Shown here: in pieces, positions 1 through 8,838 of the stretch
Layout: each line of letters begins with the position of its first letter
Numbering within the stretch: position 1 is the first letter of the stretch
Assembly (NCBI GenBank): GCA_050247255.1
Contig: JBFWUM010000011.1
Location: forward strand, 23,468-87,467
From: JBFWUM01 sp050247255
GTDB lineage: Bacteria > Acidobacteriota > Vicinamibacteria > Vicinamibacterales > UBA2999
Reading direction: 5' to 3'
DNA length: 64,000 nucleotides
Position numbers and translations under genes: made by a program
The notes under the pieces: generated by a model
The model's database searches: none
What the model was told of the DNA's origin: nothing
Seen by the model: only the letters and a program-made list of their open reading frames with translations

Positions 1-55
1 GCTGCGTCGACTTGACCGCGCGGATCCGGCGTCTGAGGTCAATCAGTGACGGCAT
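1..55 (-). CDS. atpG: ATP synthase F1 gamma subunit, N-terminal fragment
   Basis: Only the first 18 codons lie in the window. Read on the minus strand from position 55 they begin MPSLIDLRRRIRAVKSTQ, the N-terminal coiled-coil start of F1 gamma, which forms the rotor shaft inside the alpha3beta3 ring. The ATG follows the atpA stop codon with no intervening base, so the two genes are clearly co-transcribed and probably translationally coupled. The rest of the gene lies before position 1. The family call rests on a short but characteristic stretch plus operon position. Confidence 0.85.
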   Translation of the reverse strand, partial: MPSLIDLRRRIRAVKSTQ

Positions 56-1588
<1,533 letters not shown>

Positions 1589-1608
1589 GTCGTTTCTGCT
1601 TCTGTGGC

Positions 1609-1645
1609 TTCCGGCTTCAGCCGGAAGTCTTCCGCCTGAAGGCGG
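1609..1645 (-). repeat. Paired short palindromes (ACTTCAGT-like family variant)
   Basis: Two adjacent perfect palindromes lie in the atpH-atpA spacer: an 8-bp stem with loop TC (1609-1626) and a 6-bp stem with loop GA (1632-1645). On the minus strand the second reads CCGCCTTCAGGCGG. They resemble the CCGG-N-ACT-TC-AGT-N-CCGG palindromes at 33200, 42555, 50964 and 55201. Their position inside an operon argues against a strong terminator; they could stabilise or process the mRNA. Confidence 0.6.
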
Positions 1646-1648
1646 GAG

Positions 1649-2194
1649 CTACACCTGGGAGATCAGCTTCTCCCGCATCTTGTCGAGCTGCGTCGCGACG
1701 CTGCCGTCGTACACCGTGCTGCCGATCCGCGCGACCACGCCGGCAACCAGCGCCGGGTCCGTCTTCGTCGTCAGCGTGACGGTGCGGCCGGTGACCTTCG
1801 ACAGCCGCTGCTGCAGCTGCGTCGCCTGCTCTGGGGTGATCTCGGTCGCCGAGGTCACCTCGGCGCGGACGATCCCCTTCAGCTCCTCGACGCGCTCGTT
1901 GTAGACCTGCACCAGGTCGGGCAGCAGCACGAGGCGATCCCGCCCGGCGAGCAGCACGAGCAGCTTGCTGACCGGCGCCTTCAGTCCGGTCTTCGCGATC
2001 AACTCGGTGACGACCCGCTGCTTGGAGGCTGCGGGAACGACGGGGTTGGTCAGCGCTTCGCGCAGGTCGGCGTGCTGGTCGACCAGTGCGGCGAACGCAG
2101 CCAGATCACGCCCCACCTGCTCCGGGTCGGCTTCCTTGACGGCGACGTCAAGAAGCGCTCGGGCATATCGGGACGCTGAAGCTCGCGCACTCAT
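1649..2194 (-). CDS. atpH: ATP synthase F1 delta subunit
   Basis: This 181-residue protein matches the OSCP/delta family, which joins the top of F1 to the peripheral stalk. The N-terminal helical domain begins SARASASRYARALLDVA, the usual signature of the family, and the C-terminal part contains the typical VNPALVAG-like region (KTDPALVAGVVARIGSTVYDGS). It is the first ATP synthase gene of this block. The expected upstream partner atpF (b subunit) is not here; parB lies upstream instead. The start at 2194 is an ATG giving a normal-length protein. Confidence 0.96.
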   Translation of the reverse strand: MSARASASRYARALLDVAVKEADPEQVGRDLAAFAALVDQHADLREALTNPVVPAASKQRVVTELIAKTGLKAPVSKLLVLLAGRDRLVLLPDLVQVYNERVEELKGIVRAEVTSATEITPEQATQLQQRLSKVTGRTVTLTTKTDPALVAGVVARIGSTVYDGSVATQLDKMREKLISQV

Positions 2195-2282
2195 TCCGGT
2201 TCCTGGTGGTCCTGTGTCGTTAGGGAGGGGTTACGAACGTTCCCTGCGAGCTTGTACCTGAAAGGCACAAACGTCCTTTTAT

Positions 2283-2317
2283 ACCACGGACCGCCGCTCG
2301 ATGCGGCGGTCCGTGGT
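2283..2317. repeat. Perfect 15-bp hairpin between parB and atpH
   Basis: ACCACGGACCGCCGC pairs perfectly with GCGGCGGTCCGTGGT around a 5-nt loop (TCGAT). It lies downstream of parB and upstream of atpH on the minus strand. On neither strand is it followed by a clear U-tract (minus side ATAAAAGG), so it is not a textbook intrinsic terminator, but it is the only strong structure between the chromosome-partitioning and ATP synthase transcripts. Confidence 0.6.
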
Positions 2318-2368
2318 AGTGGGAAGGGGGAAGTTGTTAGGGGGAAGGGCTGGGTTAGGGGCCAGTCG
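2318..2368. repeat. G-rich tandem-repeat arm after parB
   Basis: The spacer directly after the parB stop holds GGGAAGGGGGAAG-type repeats. Its 19-nt stretch gttagggggaagggctggg at 2336-2354 recurs exactly at 16902-16920 between gyrB and gyrA. The complementary arm lies inside parB at about 2546-2577, so the two arms enclose the last ~60 codons of parB. It belongs to the tandem-arm hairpin population described in the findings. Confidence 0.7.
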
Positions 2369-3280
2369 CTAGCGGTTGGTCGTCAGGGCTTGGTAGAGGC
2401 GATTGAGCTCCTGTTCCGAACCAAACCCAATCTCGATATGGCCGCCCTGCCCCCGCCGAACGATGCGGACTTTCGTACCCAGGGCGAAACGCATCCGGTC
2501 CTCAGCGGCCCTGGTATGAACGTCAGGCTGGACTGTTGCCTTGGCAGCCCTTCCCCCTTCCCCCTTCCCCCCTCCCCCTGCGAGCCGCTTCACCAGCCCT
2601 TCCGTGTCGCGAACCGACAGGCCGCGCGAGATGACCTCGCGGGCCGCCTGGCGCTGGGCGGCGGGATCGGGCAGCGCGAGCAGCGCGCGCGCATGGCCCA
2701 TGGAGAGCGTGCCGGCGGCGAGGTCGGCGCGCACCTCGTCGGGCAGCTTCAGAAGTCGCAGGAAGTTTGCGACCGAGCTGCGATCCTTGCCGACCGCCGC
2801 GGCGATCTGGTCCTGCGTGAGCTGGTGCTGCTCAGCGAGCCGCTGGTAGGCCAGTGCCTCGTCGACGGGATTCAGGTTCTCGCGCTGGATGTTCTCGACG
2901 AGCGCGAGCTCGAGGAGCTCCTTGTCGGACCCGGGCGCCATGTCGCGCACGACGACCGGCACCTTGAGCAGCCCGGCGCGCTGCGCCGCGCGCCACCGGC
3001 GCTCGCCGGCGATGATCTGATAGCGCTCCCCCATCCGACGCACGAGGATCGGCTGGATGACGCCGTTGTTCTTGATCGACCGCGCCAGCTCCTCCAGCTT
3101 CGCATCGTCCATCTGCAGCCGCGGCTGTCGCTCGTTGGGCTCGACGAAGTCGACGTCCACTTCGAGCGGCCCCTGTCGCACGACCACCGGCGCCGGCGCC
3201 GGCACCGGTGCCACCTCGGGCATTGCATCCGGAATCAGCGCGCTGAGACCTTTGCCAAGAGCAGGACGACGTTCAACCAT
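2369..3280 (-). CDS. parB: Chromosome-partitioning protein ParB
   Basis: This 303-residue ParB loads on parS and spreads as a CTP-dependent DNA clamp. Visible parts are an N-terminal segment with the usual ParB opening (KGLSALIPDA), the CTP/arginine patch GERRWRAAQ near residue 95, the helix-turn-helix around TQDQIAAAVGKDRSSVANFL, and a C-terminal dimerisation domain ending EQELNRLYQAL. The linker before the C-terminal domain contains GGGGKGEGG, encoded by a G-rich tandem repeat at about 2546-2577 that looks like an inserted repeat arm. It follows parA with a 109-nt spacer that is itself a hairpin element. Confidence 0.97.
   Translation of the reverse strand: MVERRPALGKGLSALIPDAMPEVAPVPAPAPVVVRQGPLEVDVDFVEPNERQPRLQMDDAKLEELARSIKNNGVIQPILVRRMGERYQIIAGERRWRAAQRAGLLKVPVVVRDMAPGSDKELLELALVENIQRENLNPVDEALAYQRLAEQHQLTQDQIAAAVGKDRSSVANFLRLLKLPDEVRADLAAGTLSMGHARALLALPDPAAQRQAAREVISRGLSVRDTEGLVKRLAGGGGKGEGGRAAKATVQPDVHTRAAEDRMRFALGTKVRIVRRGQGGHIEIGFGSEQELNRLYQALTTNR
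2546..2577 (-). repeat. Tandem-repeat arm embedded in parB coding sequence
   Basis: The plus strand reads as repeated CCCTTCC units here, the complement of the GGGAAGG arm at 2318-2368. On the coding strand it is in frame and encodes the Gly/Lys-rich ParB linker (RLAGGGGKGEGGRAAK). The linker between the ParB DNA-binding and dimerisation domains is normally variable, so an insertion here would be tolerated. Confidence 0.65.
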
Positions 3281-3302
3281 GGCTGTTCCTTGTCGAGAAG
3301 GG

Positions 3303-3381
3303 GATCACAGGAGAAAGGAGGAAGGAGTGTCCTTTGGTTATCAAGACCAAGAGAGAACTCCTTGCTCCTTCCTCCTGTGAA
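3303..3381. repeat. Tandem-arm hairpin between parA and parB
   Basis: The left arm (3304-3328) is built of GGAG/AAGGAG units starting ATCACAGGAG. The right arm (3356-3381) is its near-complement ending CTCCTGTGAAAT. TCACAGGAG at 3305-3313 and CTCCTGTGA at 3372-3380 pair exactly. The element fills most of the 109-nt gap between the parA stop and the parB start. The prefix GATCACAGGAGAAA is shared with the element at 8760. Confidence 0.75.
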
Positions 3382-3389
3382 ATCCGGGA

Positions 3390-4187
3390 TCAGGCGGCGC
3401 GGCGCGCCAGCATTTCCTTTGCGAGCGCCACGTAGGCGAGGGCGCCGCGTGACCTGGCGTCGTAGATCACTCCCGGCGTGCCGTGGCTCGGCGCCTCGCC
3501 GAGGCGCACGTTGCGCGGGATGATCGTGTTGAACACCTTGTCCTTGAAGAAGTCGCGCACGTCGCGGGCGACGAGCTGCCCCAGGTTCGTGCGGTCGTCG
3601 TACATCGTCAGCAGCACGCCTTCGATGTCGAGGCCGGGATTGAGGGCGCCCTTCACGCGGCGCATCGTCCCGACGAGATCGGCAAGCCCTTCGAGCGCGA
3701 AGTACTCGCAGTGCAGCGGAATGAGTACTGCGTCTGCCGCGACGAGCGCGTTGAGCGTGAGCAGCCCGAGCGACGGCGGACAGTCGATGAAGATGAAATC
3801 GAATTGCTGGCGCAGCGGCGTAAGCACGCGCCGCAGCCGATGTTCGCGCGCCAGCATCGGCACCAGCTCGATTTCGGCGCCGGTGAGATTGCGATCGGCC
3901 GGGATGACGAACAGCCCCTCGACCTTCGTCGGCAGAAGAAACGTCTCCGGCTCGCCGTCGGTCAGCAACGCCTCGTAAACCGTGCCCCCCTGGGCGCGCT
4001 CCCCTTTTGCGCCGACCCCGCTGGTCAGGTTGCCCTGCGGGTCGACGTCGACGAGCAGCACCCGGTGACCTTCCATGGCCAGCGATGTCGCCACGTTGAT
4101 GGCCGTGGTGGTCTTGCCCACGCCACCTTTCTGGTTGGCCACCGCGAGGATGCGGCCCGAGGCGGAGGGTTTGATGTCTTCTGTCAT
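3390..4187 (-). CDS. parA: Chromosome-partitioning ATPase ParA (Soj)
   Basis: This 265-residue deviant-Walker ATPase works with ParB and parS to segregate origins. It shows KGGVGKTTTAINV near residue 20 (deviant Walker A with the signature lysine), VDVDPQGNLTSGVG (Walker A' region) and FIDCPPSLGLLTLNAL (Walker B). It is 20-25 residues longer at the N terminus than minimal Soj, like most chromosomal ParAs. It is immediately downstream of two parS sites, so ParB could modulate its expression. Confidence 0.97.
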   Translation of the reverse strand: MTEDIKPSASGRILAVANQKGGVGKTTTAINVATSLAMEGHRVLLVDVDPQGNLTSGVGAKGERAQGGTVYEALLTDGEPETFLLPTKVEGLFVIPADRNLTGAEIELVPMLAREHRLRRVLTPLRQQFDFIFIDCPPSLGLLTLNALVAADAVLIPLHCEYFALEGLADLVGTMRRVKGALNPGLDIEGVLLTMYDDRTNLGQLVARDVRDFFKDKVFNTIIPRNVRLGEAPSHGTPGVIYDARSRGALAYVALAKEMLARRAA

Positions 4188-4264
4188 ATAACCAACAATT
4201 TGGACTTTTTCGACTTATTGGGTACGAACAGAGATTAGTACGCAGCTAATTGTGTGTCAAGCGT

Positions 4265-4280
4265 TGTTTCACGTGAAACA
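4265..4280. promoter_or_regulatory. parS site 1 (perfect)
   Basis: TGTTTCACGTGAAACA is a perfect 16-bp palindrome identical to the classical bacterial parS sequence bound by ParB. It lies in the 138-nt spacer between rsmG and parA, about 78 nt upstream of the parA start. Confidence 0.95.
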
Positions 4281-4302
4281 TGGCGAATATAACACGAATG
4301 TT

Positions 4303-4318
4303 TGTTCCACGTGGAACG
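4303..4318. promoter_or_regulatory. parS site 2 (one mismatch)
   Basis: TGTTCCACGTGGAACG matches the TGTTNCACGTGNAACA parS pattern at all but the last base. Its centre is 38 bp from the first site, close to the rsmG stop codon. Confidence 0.88.
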
Positions 4319-4325
4319 TGAAACG

Positions 4326-4991
4326 TCAGCTGGGCTGGTAGATGCTGAGCTCTGATTGAAGCTCGCTTGAGAGCGGATGGGAGCCGACTACGCGAAACGG
4401 CGCCTCGGGACCGATTCCGGCCTCGCCGGCGCGACCAAACAGGAAGAGCGCGCCGGTGGGTCGAAGAAGTGTCCGCAGCGCCCTGGCAACCTCGGGATCG
4501 AGCCTTACCGCCCGTAGAGTGACCAGGTCGTATGCGGCGTCCTGGCCGCGCAACTCCTCCACCCGCGAGGTCGCGACGTCGGCTCCCGCCAGGCCTACGG
4601 CACGAATCGCCTCCCGCAGGAACACCGCTTTCCTGACCCTCGATTCGACCATTCTGAGGCTGAGCCGCGGCACCGCCAGCGCCAGCGGGATGGCGGGAGA
4701 TCCGCCGCCGCTGCCAACGTCCAGCATTGTTTCGGCATCCGCCTGGACATGGCGCGCAGCGACGAGCGGCTCGATCAGCAGCCGGTCGAACGTTTGGGGA
4801 GGGGGATCGTCAAGCGGAAGGGCCGTCAGGTTGATCCGCTCGTTCCAGGTGGCCAGCAGCCGGAAGTAGATCTCCAGCCGGCGAGTCAGGTCCGGATCGA
4901 GGTCGATTCCGGCCGCATGGGCCCGATCGGCCAGGCGATCGGCGAATTCGCGGCTATTCAAACCGGGAGAGGTAGGCGCCGAGAACGGCAA
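4326..4991 (-). CDS. rsmG: 16S rRNA (guanine527-N7)-methyltransferase RsmG (GidB)
   Basis: This protein of about 221 residues methylates G527 of 16S rRNA using SAM. The SAM-binding motif is MLDVGSGGGSPAIPLAL near residue 90, preceded by the family helix YFRLLATWNERINLTA and followed by ESRVRKAVFLREAIRAVGL. The longest start (4991) overlaps mnmG by 38 nt. A TTG at 4961 that overlaps the mnmG stop (TTTGAATAG) is an equally plausible coupled start and would remove ten residues. Gene order mnmE-mnmG-rsmG-parA-parB is the classical origin-proximal arrangement. Confidence 0.95.
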   Translation of the reverse strand: MPFSAPTSPGLNSREFADRLADRAHAAGIDLDPDLTRRLEIYFRLLATWNERINLTALPLDDPPPQTFDRLLIEPLVAARHVQADAETMLDVGSGGGSPAIPLALAVPRLSLRMVESRVRKAVFLREAIRAVGLAGADVATSRVEELRGQDAAYDLVTLRAVRLDPEVARALRTLLRPTGALFLFGRAGEAGIGPEAPFRVVGSHPLSSELQSELSIYQPS

Positions 4992-6798
4992 CGGCGGCCG
5001 GAGTAACGCCCGGAATGCGGGACGCCTGGCCGAGCGTTTCCGGCTGGACCTGGGTCAGTCGCTGGACAACCTCCCGGGACAGGCCCGGGACCCTCCCGAA
5101 GGGGAAGGCGCCTGGAATGCGCCGCCGCTCCTCGCGGCGGACCCGGTCGGCCCGGGAAGCCTCCTGTTTCAGGTATCCCTCGTACTTCACGGCGGTTTCA
5201 ACGCTTGCGACGTCGAGTTCCCGCGTCTCCGGCGCCACCGACAGCGGGATGTCGTGCGCCGCCGCCAGACGCTCCAGTCGCACTCCGGGCTGACGCAGAT
5301 GTTGCGCGGCCGCCGTCGTGTCGCCCGTCGGCGTCTTCACACGGAAGCTCCCCAGCAACACGCGATTGCGCTCGAAACGGGAGCGGCGCTCCTCGAACCG
5401 GCCCCATCGCTCATCATCCACGAGTCCGGCGCGCCGGCCCACGGGCGTCAGCCGAAGGTCAGCGTTGTCGATCCGGAGCAGGAGGCGATGCTCAGCGCGC
5501 GACGTGAACATGCGGTACGGCTCGAGACAGCCTTTCGTGACCAGATCGTCGATCAGAATGCCGATGTAAGCTTCGTCGCGGCCCAAGGTCAAGGGCTGGC
5601 GACCCGAGGCTGTATTTGAGGCATTAATTCCTGCAGCTATACCCTGGGCAGCCGCCTCTTCGTACCCCGACGTGCCGTTGATCTGTCCAGCGAAGTACAG
5701 ACCCGCCACCCGATGCGTTTCGAGCGTGGACCGGAGCTCTGTGGGCTGGACGAAGTCGTACTCGACCGCATAGCCCGGCCGCAGCATCACGGCTTCCTCC
5801 AGACCGGGGAGCGCGTGGACCAACTCTTCCTGCACCTCGCGCGGCAGCGACATCGAAAACCCGTTCACGTAGATCTCGTCGACGTCGACGCCCTCGGGCT
5901 CAAGGTAGACCTGATGCCGCTCGCGATCGGGGAACCGCATGATCTTGTCCTCGAGCGACGGACAGTACCGCGGACCGATGCCCTGAATCTGCCCGTTGTA
6001 GAGCGGGCTGAGCGAGATGCTTCGATGCACCAGGTCGCGAACGCGATCGTTGGTATGCAGCAGCCAGCAGCGAACGCTGTTGCGAAGCGGATCCCTCGTC
6101 TCAAACGAGAACGGAACCGGCTGCTCGTCACCGTCCTCTTCCACCCACGCACCCGCAGCAACGTGACGATCGAAGTCGATGCTGCGCCGATCGAGCCGCG
6201 GGGGTGTGCCCGTCTTCAAGCGCCCCCAGGCGAACCCGCACGCCTTGATCGACTCGGCCAGCTCGCGCGATGGCGGCTCGCCGTGACGTCCCGCGGACCG
6301 CTGGTCGGGTCCGACGTGGATCAACCCATTGAGGAACGTTCCGGTCGTGATGACCAGCGCGCGGCACGCGTAGGCATCGCCGTCTTCCATGGCCAGCCCC
6401 ACGACGCGACCGTGCTCGATCAGAATGCGCCCCGCCTTCCCGAGGAGCCAGGTGATGTTCGGCTCACGCGAGAGGGCAGCCTCAACCCACGCGCCGTAGC
6501 GCCGCTTGTCTGCCTGCGCCCGTGGCGACCAGACCGCGGGGCCGCGCGAACGGTTGAGCAGCTTGAACTGGATGCCGGTGGCGTCGATCGCGCGCCCCAT
6601 GAGACCGCCGAGCGCGTCGATCTCCCGAACCAGGTGCCCCTTCGCCGTGCCGCCAACCGCCGGGTTGCACGGCATGTGCGCCACCGTGTCGCGCGACAGC
6701 GTGCAGAGCCCGACGCTGCTGCCCAGGCGCGCCGCCGCGTACGCAGCCTCCACCCCAGCGTGCCCGGCGCCGACGACGATGACGTCAAAAGACTGCAT
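4954..6798 (-). CDS. mnmG: tRNA uridine-5-carboxymethylaminomethyl modification enzyme MnmG (GidA)
   Basis: The FAD-dependent partner of MnmE, which together modify U34 of several tRNAs. The Rossmann FAD motif is VVGAGHAGVEAA at the N terminus, followed by the conserved CNPAVGGTAKGHLVREID and the C-terminal helical MnmE-binding domain. I chose the ATG at 6798 (MQSFDVIVVGAGHAG), which matches the usual short N terminus of the family and gives 614 residues. The longer start at 6819 adds seven residues encoded in a repeat-like spacer. It ends overlapping rsmG. Confidence 0.97.
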   Translation of the reverse strand: MQSFDVIVVGAGHAGVEAAYAAARLGSSVGLCTLSRDTVAHMPCNPAVGGTAKGHLVREIDALGGLMGRAIDATGIQFKLLNRSRGPAVWSPRAQADKRRYGAWVEAALSREPNITWLLGKAGRILIEHGRVVGLAMEDGDAYACRALVITTGTFLNGLIHVGPDQRSAGRHGEPPSRELAESIKACGFAWGRLKTGTPPRLDRRSIDFDRHVAAGAWVEEDGDEQPVPFSFETRDPLRNSVRCWLLHTNDRVRDLVHRSISLSPLYNGQIQGIGPRYCPSLEDKIMRFPDRERHQVYLEPEGVDVDEIYVNGFSMSLPREVQEELVHALPGLEEAVMLRPGYAVEYDFVQPTELRSTLETHRVAGLYFAGQINGTSGYEEAAAQGIAAGINASNTASGRQPLTLGRDEAYIGILIDDLVTKGCLEPYRMFTSRAEHRLLLRIDNADLRLTPVGRRAGLVDDERWGRFEERRSRFERNRVLLGSFRVKTPTGDTTAAAQHLRQPGVRLERLAAAHDIPLSVAPETRELDVASVETAVKYEGYLKQEASRADRVRREERRRIPGAFPFGRVPGLSREVVQRLTQVQPETLGQASRIPGVTPAAVAVLGAYLSRFE

Positions 6799-6859
6799 CA
6801 GAGAACCGAACCTGAACACGAACCGAGAAGCGAGAACAGGGAAGCGCGAACGACAGGTT
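6799..6859. repeat. GAACC/GAGAA imperfect tandem repeats before mnmG
   Basis: The whole mnmE-mnmG spacer consists of imperfect GAACCGAA, GAACACGAACCGAGAAGCGA units on the plus strand. Only one arm is visible, so it is a weaker member of the tandem-repeat spacer group than the paired elements. Confidence 0.4.
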
Positions 6860-8221
6860 TCACTTCCCTATACAGAACCGCTCGAAGATGTGTTGCAGCA
6901 CGTCCTCGGGGGTGCGCACGCCAACGACCTCGTCAAGCTTCGCACGGGCGGCCTGCAGGTCGGTGAGCAGGAATTCCTCCGGCGTGTCACCTGCACGCGC
7001 CGCGGCACTTGCCGTCGCCAGATGCCCGCGCGCATCGGCCAGCAGGTGGATGTGGCGCGCGTTCGTAACCACCGCGGTGTCGCGCAGCGGCTCGTCCCCT
7101 GTGAGCGCGCTCGCGAGCGCCTCGCGCAGCTCGTCAAGGCCCGCTCCGGTTCTCGCTGAGACCTCAACGGGTCGCCTGAAGCCGGCCCCCACACCGGTCC
7201 CCGGCAAGTCAGCCTTGTTTGCCACCACAACACGGCGCCTGCCGGACGTCGCCTCGAGCAGCTGCTCGTCCTCCGCCGTCAGATCTTCGCTGCCGTCCAG
7301 AACCACGATTGTGAGCGCCGCGACGCCGCGCGCCTGCTCGCCGCGCGCGACCCCTTCGCGCTCGACGATGTCGTCGGTTTCGCGCCAGCCAGCGGTGTCG
7401 ACCAGCATCACCGGAATGCCGCCGACGTCCACGACCTCGGTCACCAGGTCTCGCGTCGTCCCGGGCACGGCCGTCACGATGGCGCGCTCGGCGCCAGCCA
7501 GCGCATTGAACAGCGACGACTTGCCGACGTTGGGCCGTCCCGCCAGCACCACGGTGGCCCCCTCGCGAATCATGCGGCCGCACCCGGCATCCGCAAGCAG
7601 CCGATCGAACTCCTCGATCAGTCGGTCCAGCGCGTCGGCGGTTTCTGTGGCGCCAACGAAGTGATAGCCCTCATCCGGAAAATCGAGCGAGGCCTCGAGC
7701 CTGGCAATGAGGTCGAACAACACCGCGTCGATCTCTGTAATGCGCCGCGTCAGCGTCCCCTCGAGTTGATCGAAGGCGACACGCGCCTGCAGCGGCGTCG
7801 CCGCAGCGATCAGGTCGGCAACGGCTTCGGCCTGGATGAGGTCGCGCTTGCCGTTGAGAAACGCGCGCAGCGTGAACTCGCCTGGACGCGCCAGCCGAGC
7901 GCCGGCCTCCATCGCCGCGCGAACGATCCCCTGCAGCACCACGGGGGCGCCGTGCGCGCTAATCTCGACGACATCCTGGCCGGTGTAGGAGGCGGGCGCC
8001 TCGAAGAGCGTGACCACAACTTGGTCTAGCGGTCCGAGGGTCGAGGGGTCCGAGGGTCCGACTTTGGTGAACGTGGCGCGGCGGGGTTCGAATCGCGCCT
8101 TGTGGGTGGTGAGCTGCTGGGCGATCGGGTGGGCGCTGGGGCCGCTGATGCGCACCACACCGATTCCGCCGCGCCCGGGCGGCGTGGCAATAGCGACGAT
8201 GGTGTCGTCGGTAGTAAACAT
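6860..8221 (-). CDS. mnmE: tRNA modification GTPase MnmE (TrmE)
   Basis: A 453-residue GTPase partner of MnmG. The N-terminal folate-binding domain begins TIVAIATPPGRGGIGVVRISG. The G domain carries GRPNVGKSSL (G1), DTAG (G3) and NKAD (G4), and the protein ends in the diagnostic FERFCIGK with the catalytic cysteine. The ATG at 8221 (MFTTDDTIV) is preferred over an upstream start that would translate the hairpin spacer. Around residue 60 a block GPSDPSTLGPLD, encoded by a tandem repeat at 8027-8061, replaces the usual short loop, an apparent in-frame repeat intrusion. Confidence 0.97.
   Translation of the reverse strand: MFTTDDTIVAIATPPGRGGIGVVRISGPSAHPIAQQLTTHKARFEPRRATFTKVGPSDPSTLGPLDQVVVTLFEAPASYTGQDVVEISAHGAPVVLQGIVRAAMEAGARLARPGEFTLRAFLNGKRDLIQAEAVADLIAAATPLQARVAFDQLEGTLTRRITEIDAVLFDLIARLEASLDFPDEGYHFVGATETADALDRLIEEFDRLLADAGCGRMIREGATVVLAGRPNVGKSSLFNALAGAERAIVTAVPGTTRDLVTEVVDVGGIPVMLVDTAGWRETDDIVEREGVARGEQARGVAALTIVVLDGSEDLTAEDEQLLEATSGRRRVVVANKADLPGTGVGAGFRRPVEVSARTGAGLDELREALASALTGDEPLRDTAVVTNARHIHLLADARGHLATASAAARAGDTPEEFLLTDLQAARAKLDEVVGVRTPEDVLQHIFERFCIGK
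8019..8068 (-). repeat. Tandem repeat inside mnmE coding sequence
   Basis: The plus strand reads as GGTCCGAGGGTCGAG and GGGTCCGAGGGTCCGA units. It is in frame with mnmE and encodes a Gly-Pro-Ser/Leu-Asp segment in the N-terminal domain. The repeat style is the same as in the intergenic hairpin arms, but only one arm is present. Confidence 0.6.
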
Positions 8222-8298
8222 CCGATGGTCGGTGGTCGGTGGTCGGTGGTCGCGAGGTCCCGGAGGCCCCCGACGAACGACCATCGACCATCGACCAC
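8222..8298. repeat. Tandem-arm hairpin between khpB and mnmE
   Basis: The 77 nt between the khpB stop (8299) and the mnmE start (8221) are entirely this element. The left arm at 8223-8252 is four copies of a GGTCGGT-type unit. The right arm at 8271-8298 is its complement made of CGACCAT and CGACCAC units. The loop is about 18 nt. A related element with GGTGGTCGG units lies at 28591-28672. Confidence 0.8.
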
Positions 8299-8751
8299 CT
8301 ATTTCTTCGAAATGATCACCGTCTTCATGAACGCGTCGCCGATGCTCTCCGACGTCACCGCCGGATCCTCGGAGATGGCCAGGTGGACGATGCGGCGCTC
8401 GTACGGGTTGAGCGGGCCCATCTCCTGCGGGATGCCGTCGCGCTTCGCCTTCTCGGCGATGAACCGGGCCATCTGCTTCAGCTCGGCGTCCTTGTCGCGG
8501 CGGAAGCCGTTGCAGTCGATGACGATCCGGTTGTCCTCGCCCAGCTGACGCCGGAACGCGGTGGCGACGATGTGCTGCAGCGCCTGCAGCCCCTCGCCGG
8601 ACCGCCGCACCAGGATGCCGCCGTCCTCGCCCTCGAGGTTGATGTGCGTCCCCTCGGGCCCTTCCTGCACGGTGGCTGACAGGTTCGCGCCCATCGCCTT
8701 GACGACGTTCTCGACGAACCCGGTGATGTCGTTGATCAGCGTTTGATTCAT
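8299..8751 (-). CDS. khpB: R3H/KH-domain RNA-binding protein KhpB (Jag/EloR), short form
   Basis: A 150-residue protein with a KH-like domain (EDGGILVRRSGEGLQALQHI) followed by an R3H domain (NPYERRIVHLAISEDP). The N-terminal Jag_N domain found in Firmicutes EloR is absent, which is normal for many Gram-negative homologues. The family binds RNA and is implicated in cell elongation and RNA regulation. The ATG at 8751 (MNQTLIND) is preferred to the upstream non-ATG start, which would extend into the preceding repeat spacer. Its place between yidC and mnmE is conserved across bacteria. Confidence 0.93.
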   Translation of the reverse strand: MNQTLINDITGFVENVVKAMGANLSATVQEGPEGTHINLEGEDGGILVRRSGEGLQALQHIVATAFRRQLGEDNRIVIDCNGFRRDKDAELKQMARFIAEKAKRDGIPQEMGPLNPYERRIVHLAISEDPAVTSESIGDAFMKTVIISKK

Positions 8752-8759
8752 GTCACAAA

Positions 8760-8826
8760 AGATCACAGGAGAAACGGAGAAACGGAGTATTCATCTTTTC
8801 TCCGTTCCTTCGTTGCTCCTGTGTGC
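8760..8826. repeat. Tandem-arm hairpin between yidC and khpB
   Basis: The left arm begins GATCACAGGAGAAACGGAG and repeats AAACGGAG. The right arm (about 8797-8826) reads TTTTCTCCGTTCC, TTCGTTGCTCCTGTG and ends GTGCCC. The GATCACAGGAGAAA start is shared with 3302-3315. The CTCCGTT-GCTCC-GTGTGCCC end is shared with the arm at 19784-19815. Confidence 0.78.
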
Positions 8827-8838
8827 CCTTTCCGTGTC

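Noticed and set aside
2283..2317. Intrinsic terminator of parB
   Set aside because: The stem is perfect but neither strand has a following U-run, so it is listed as a hairpin only.
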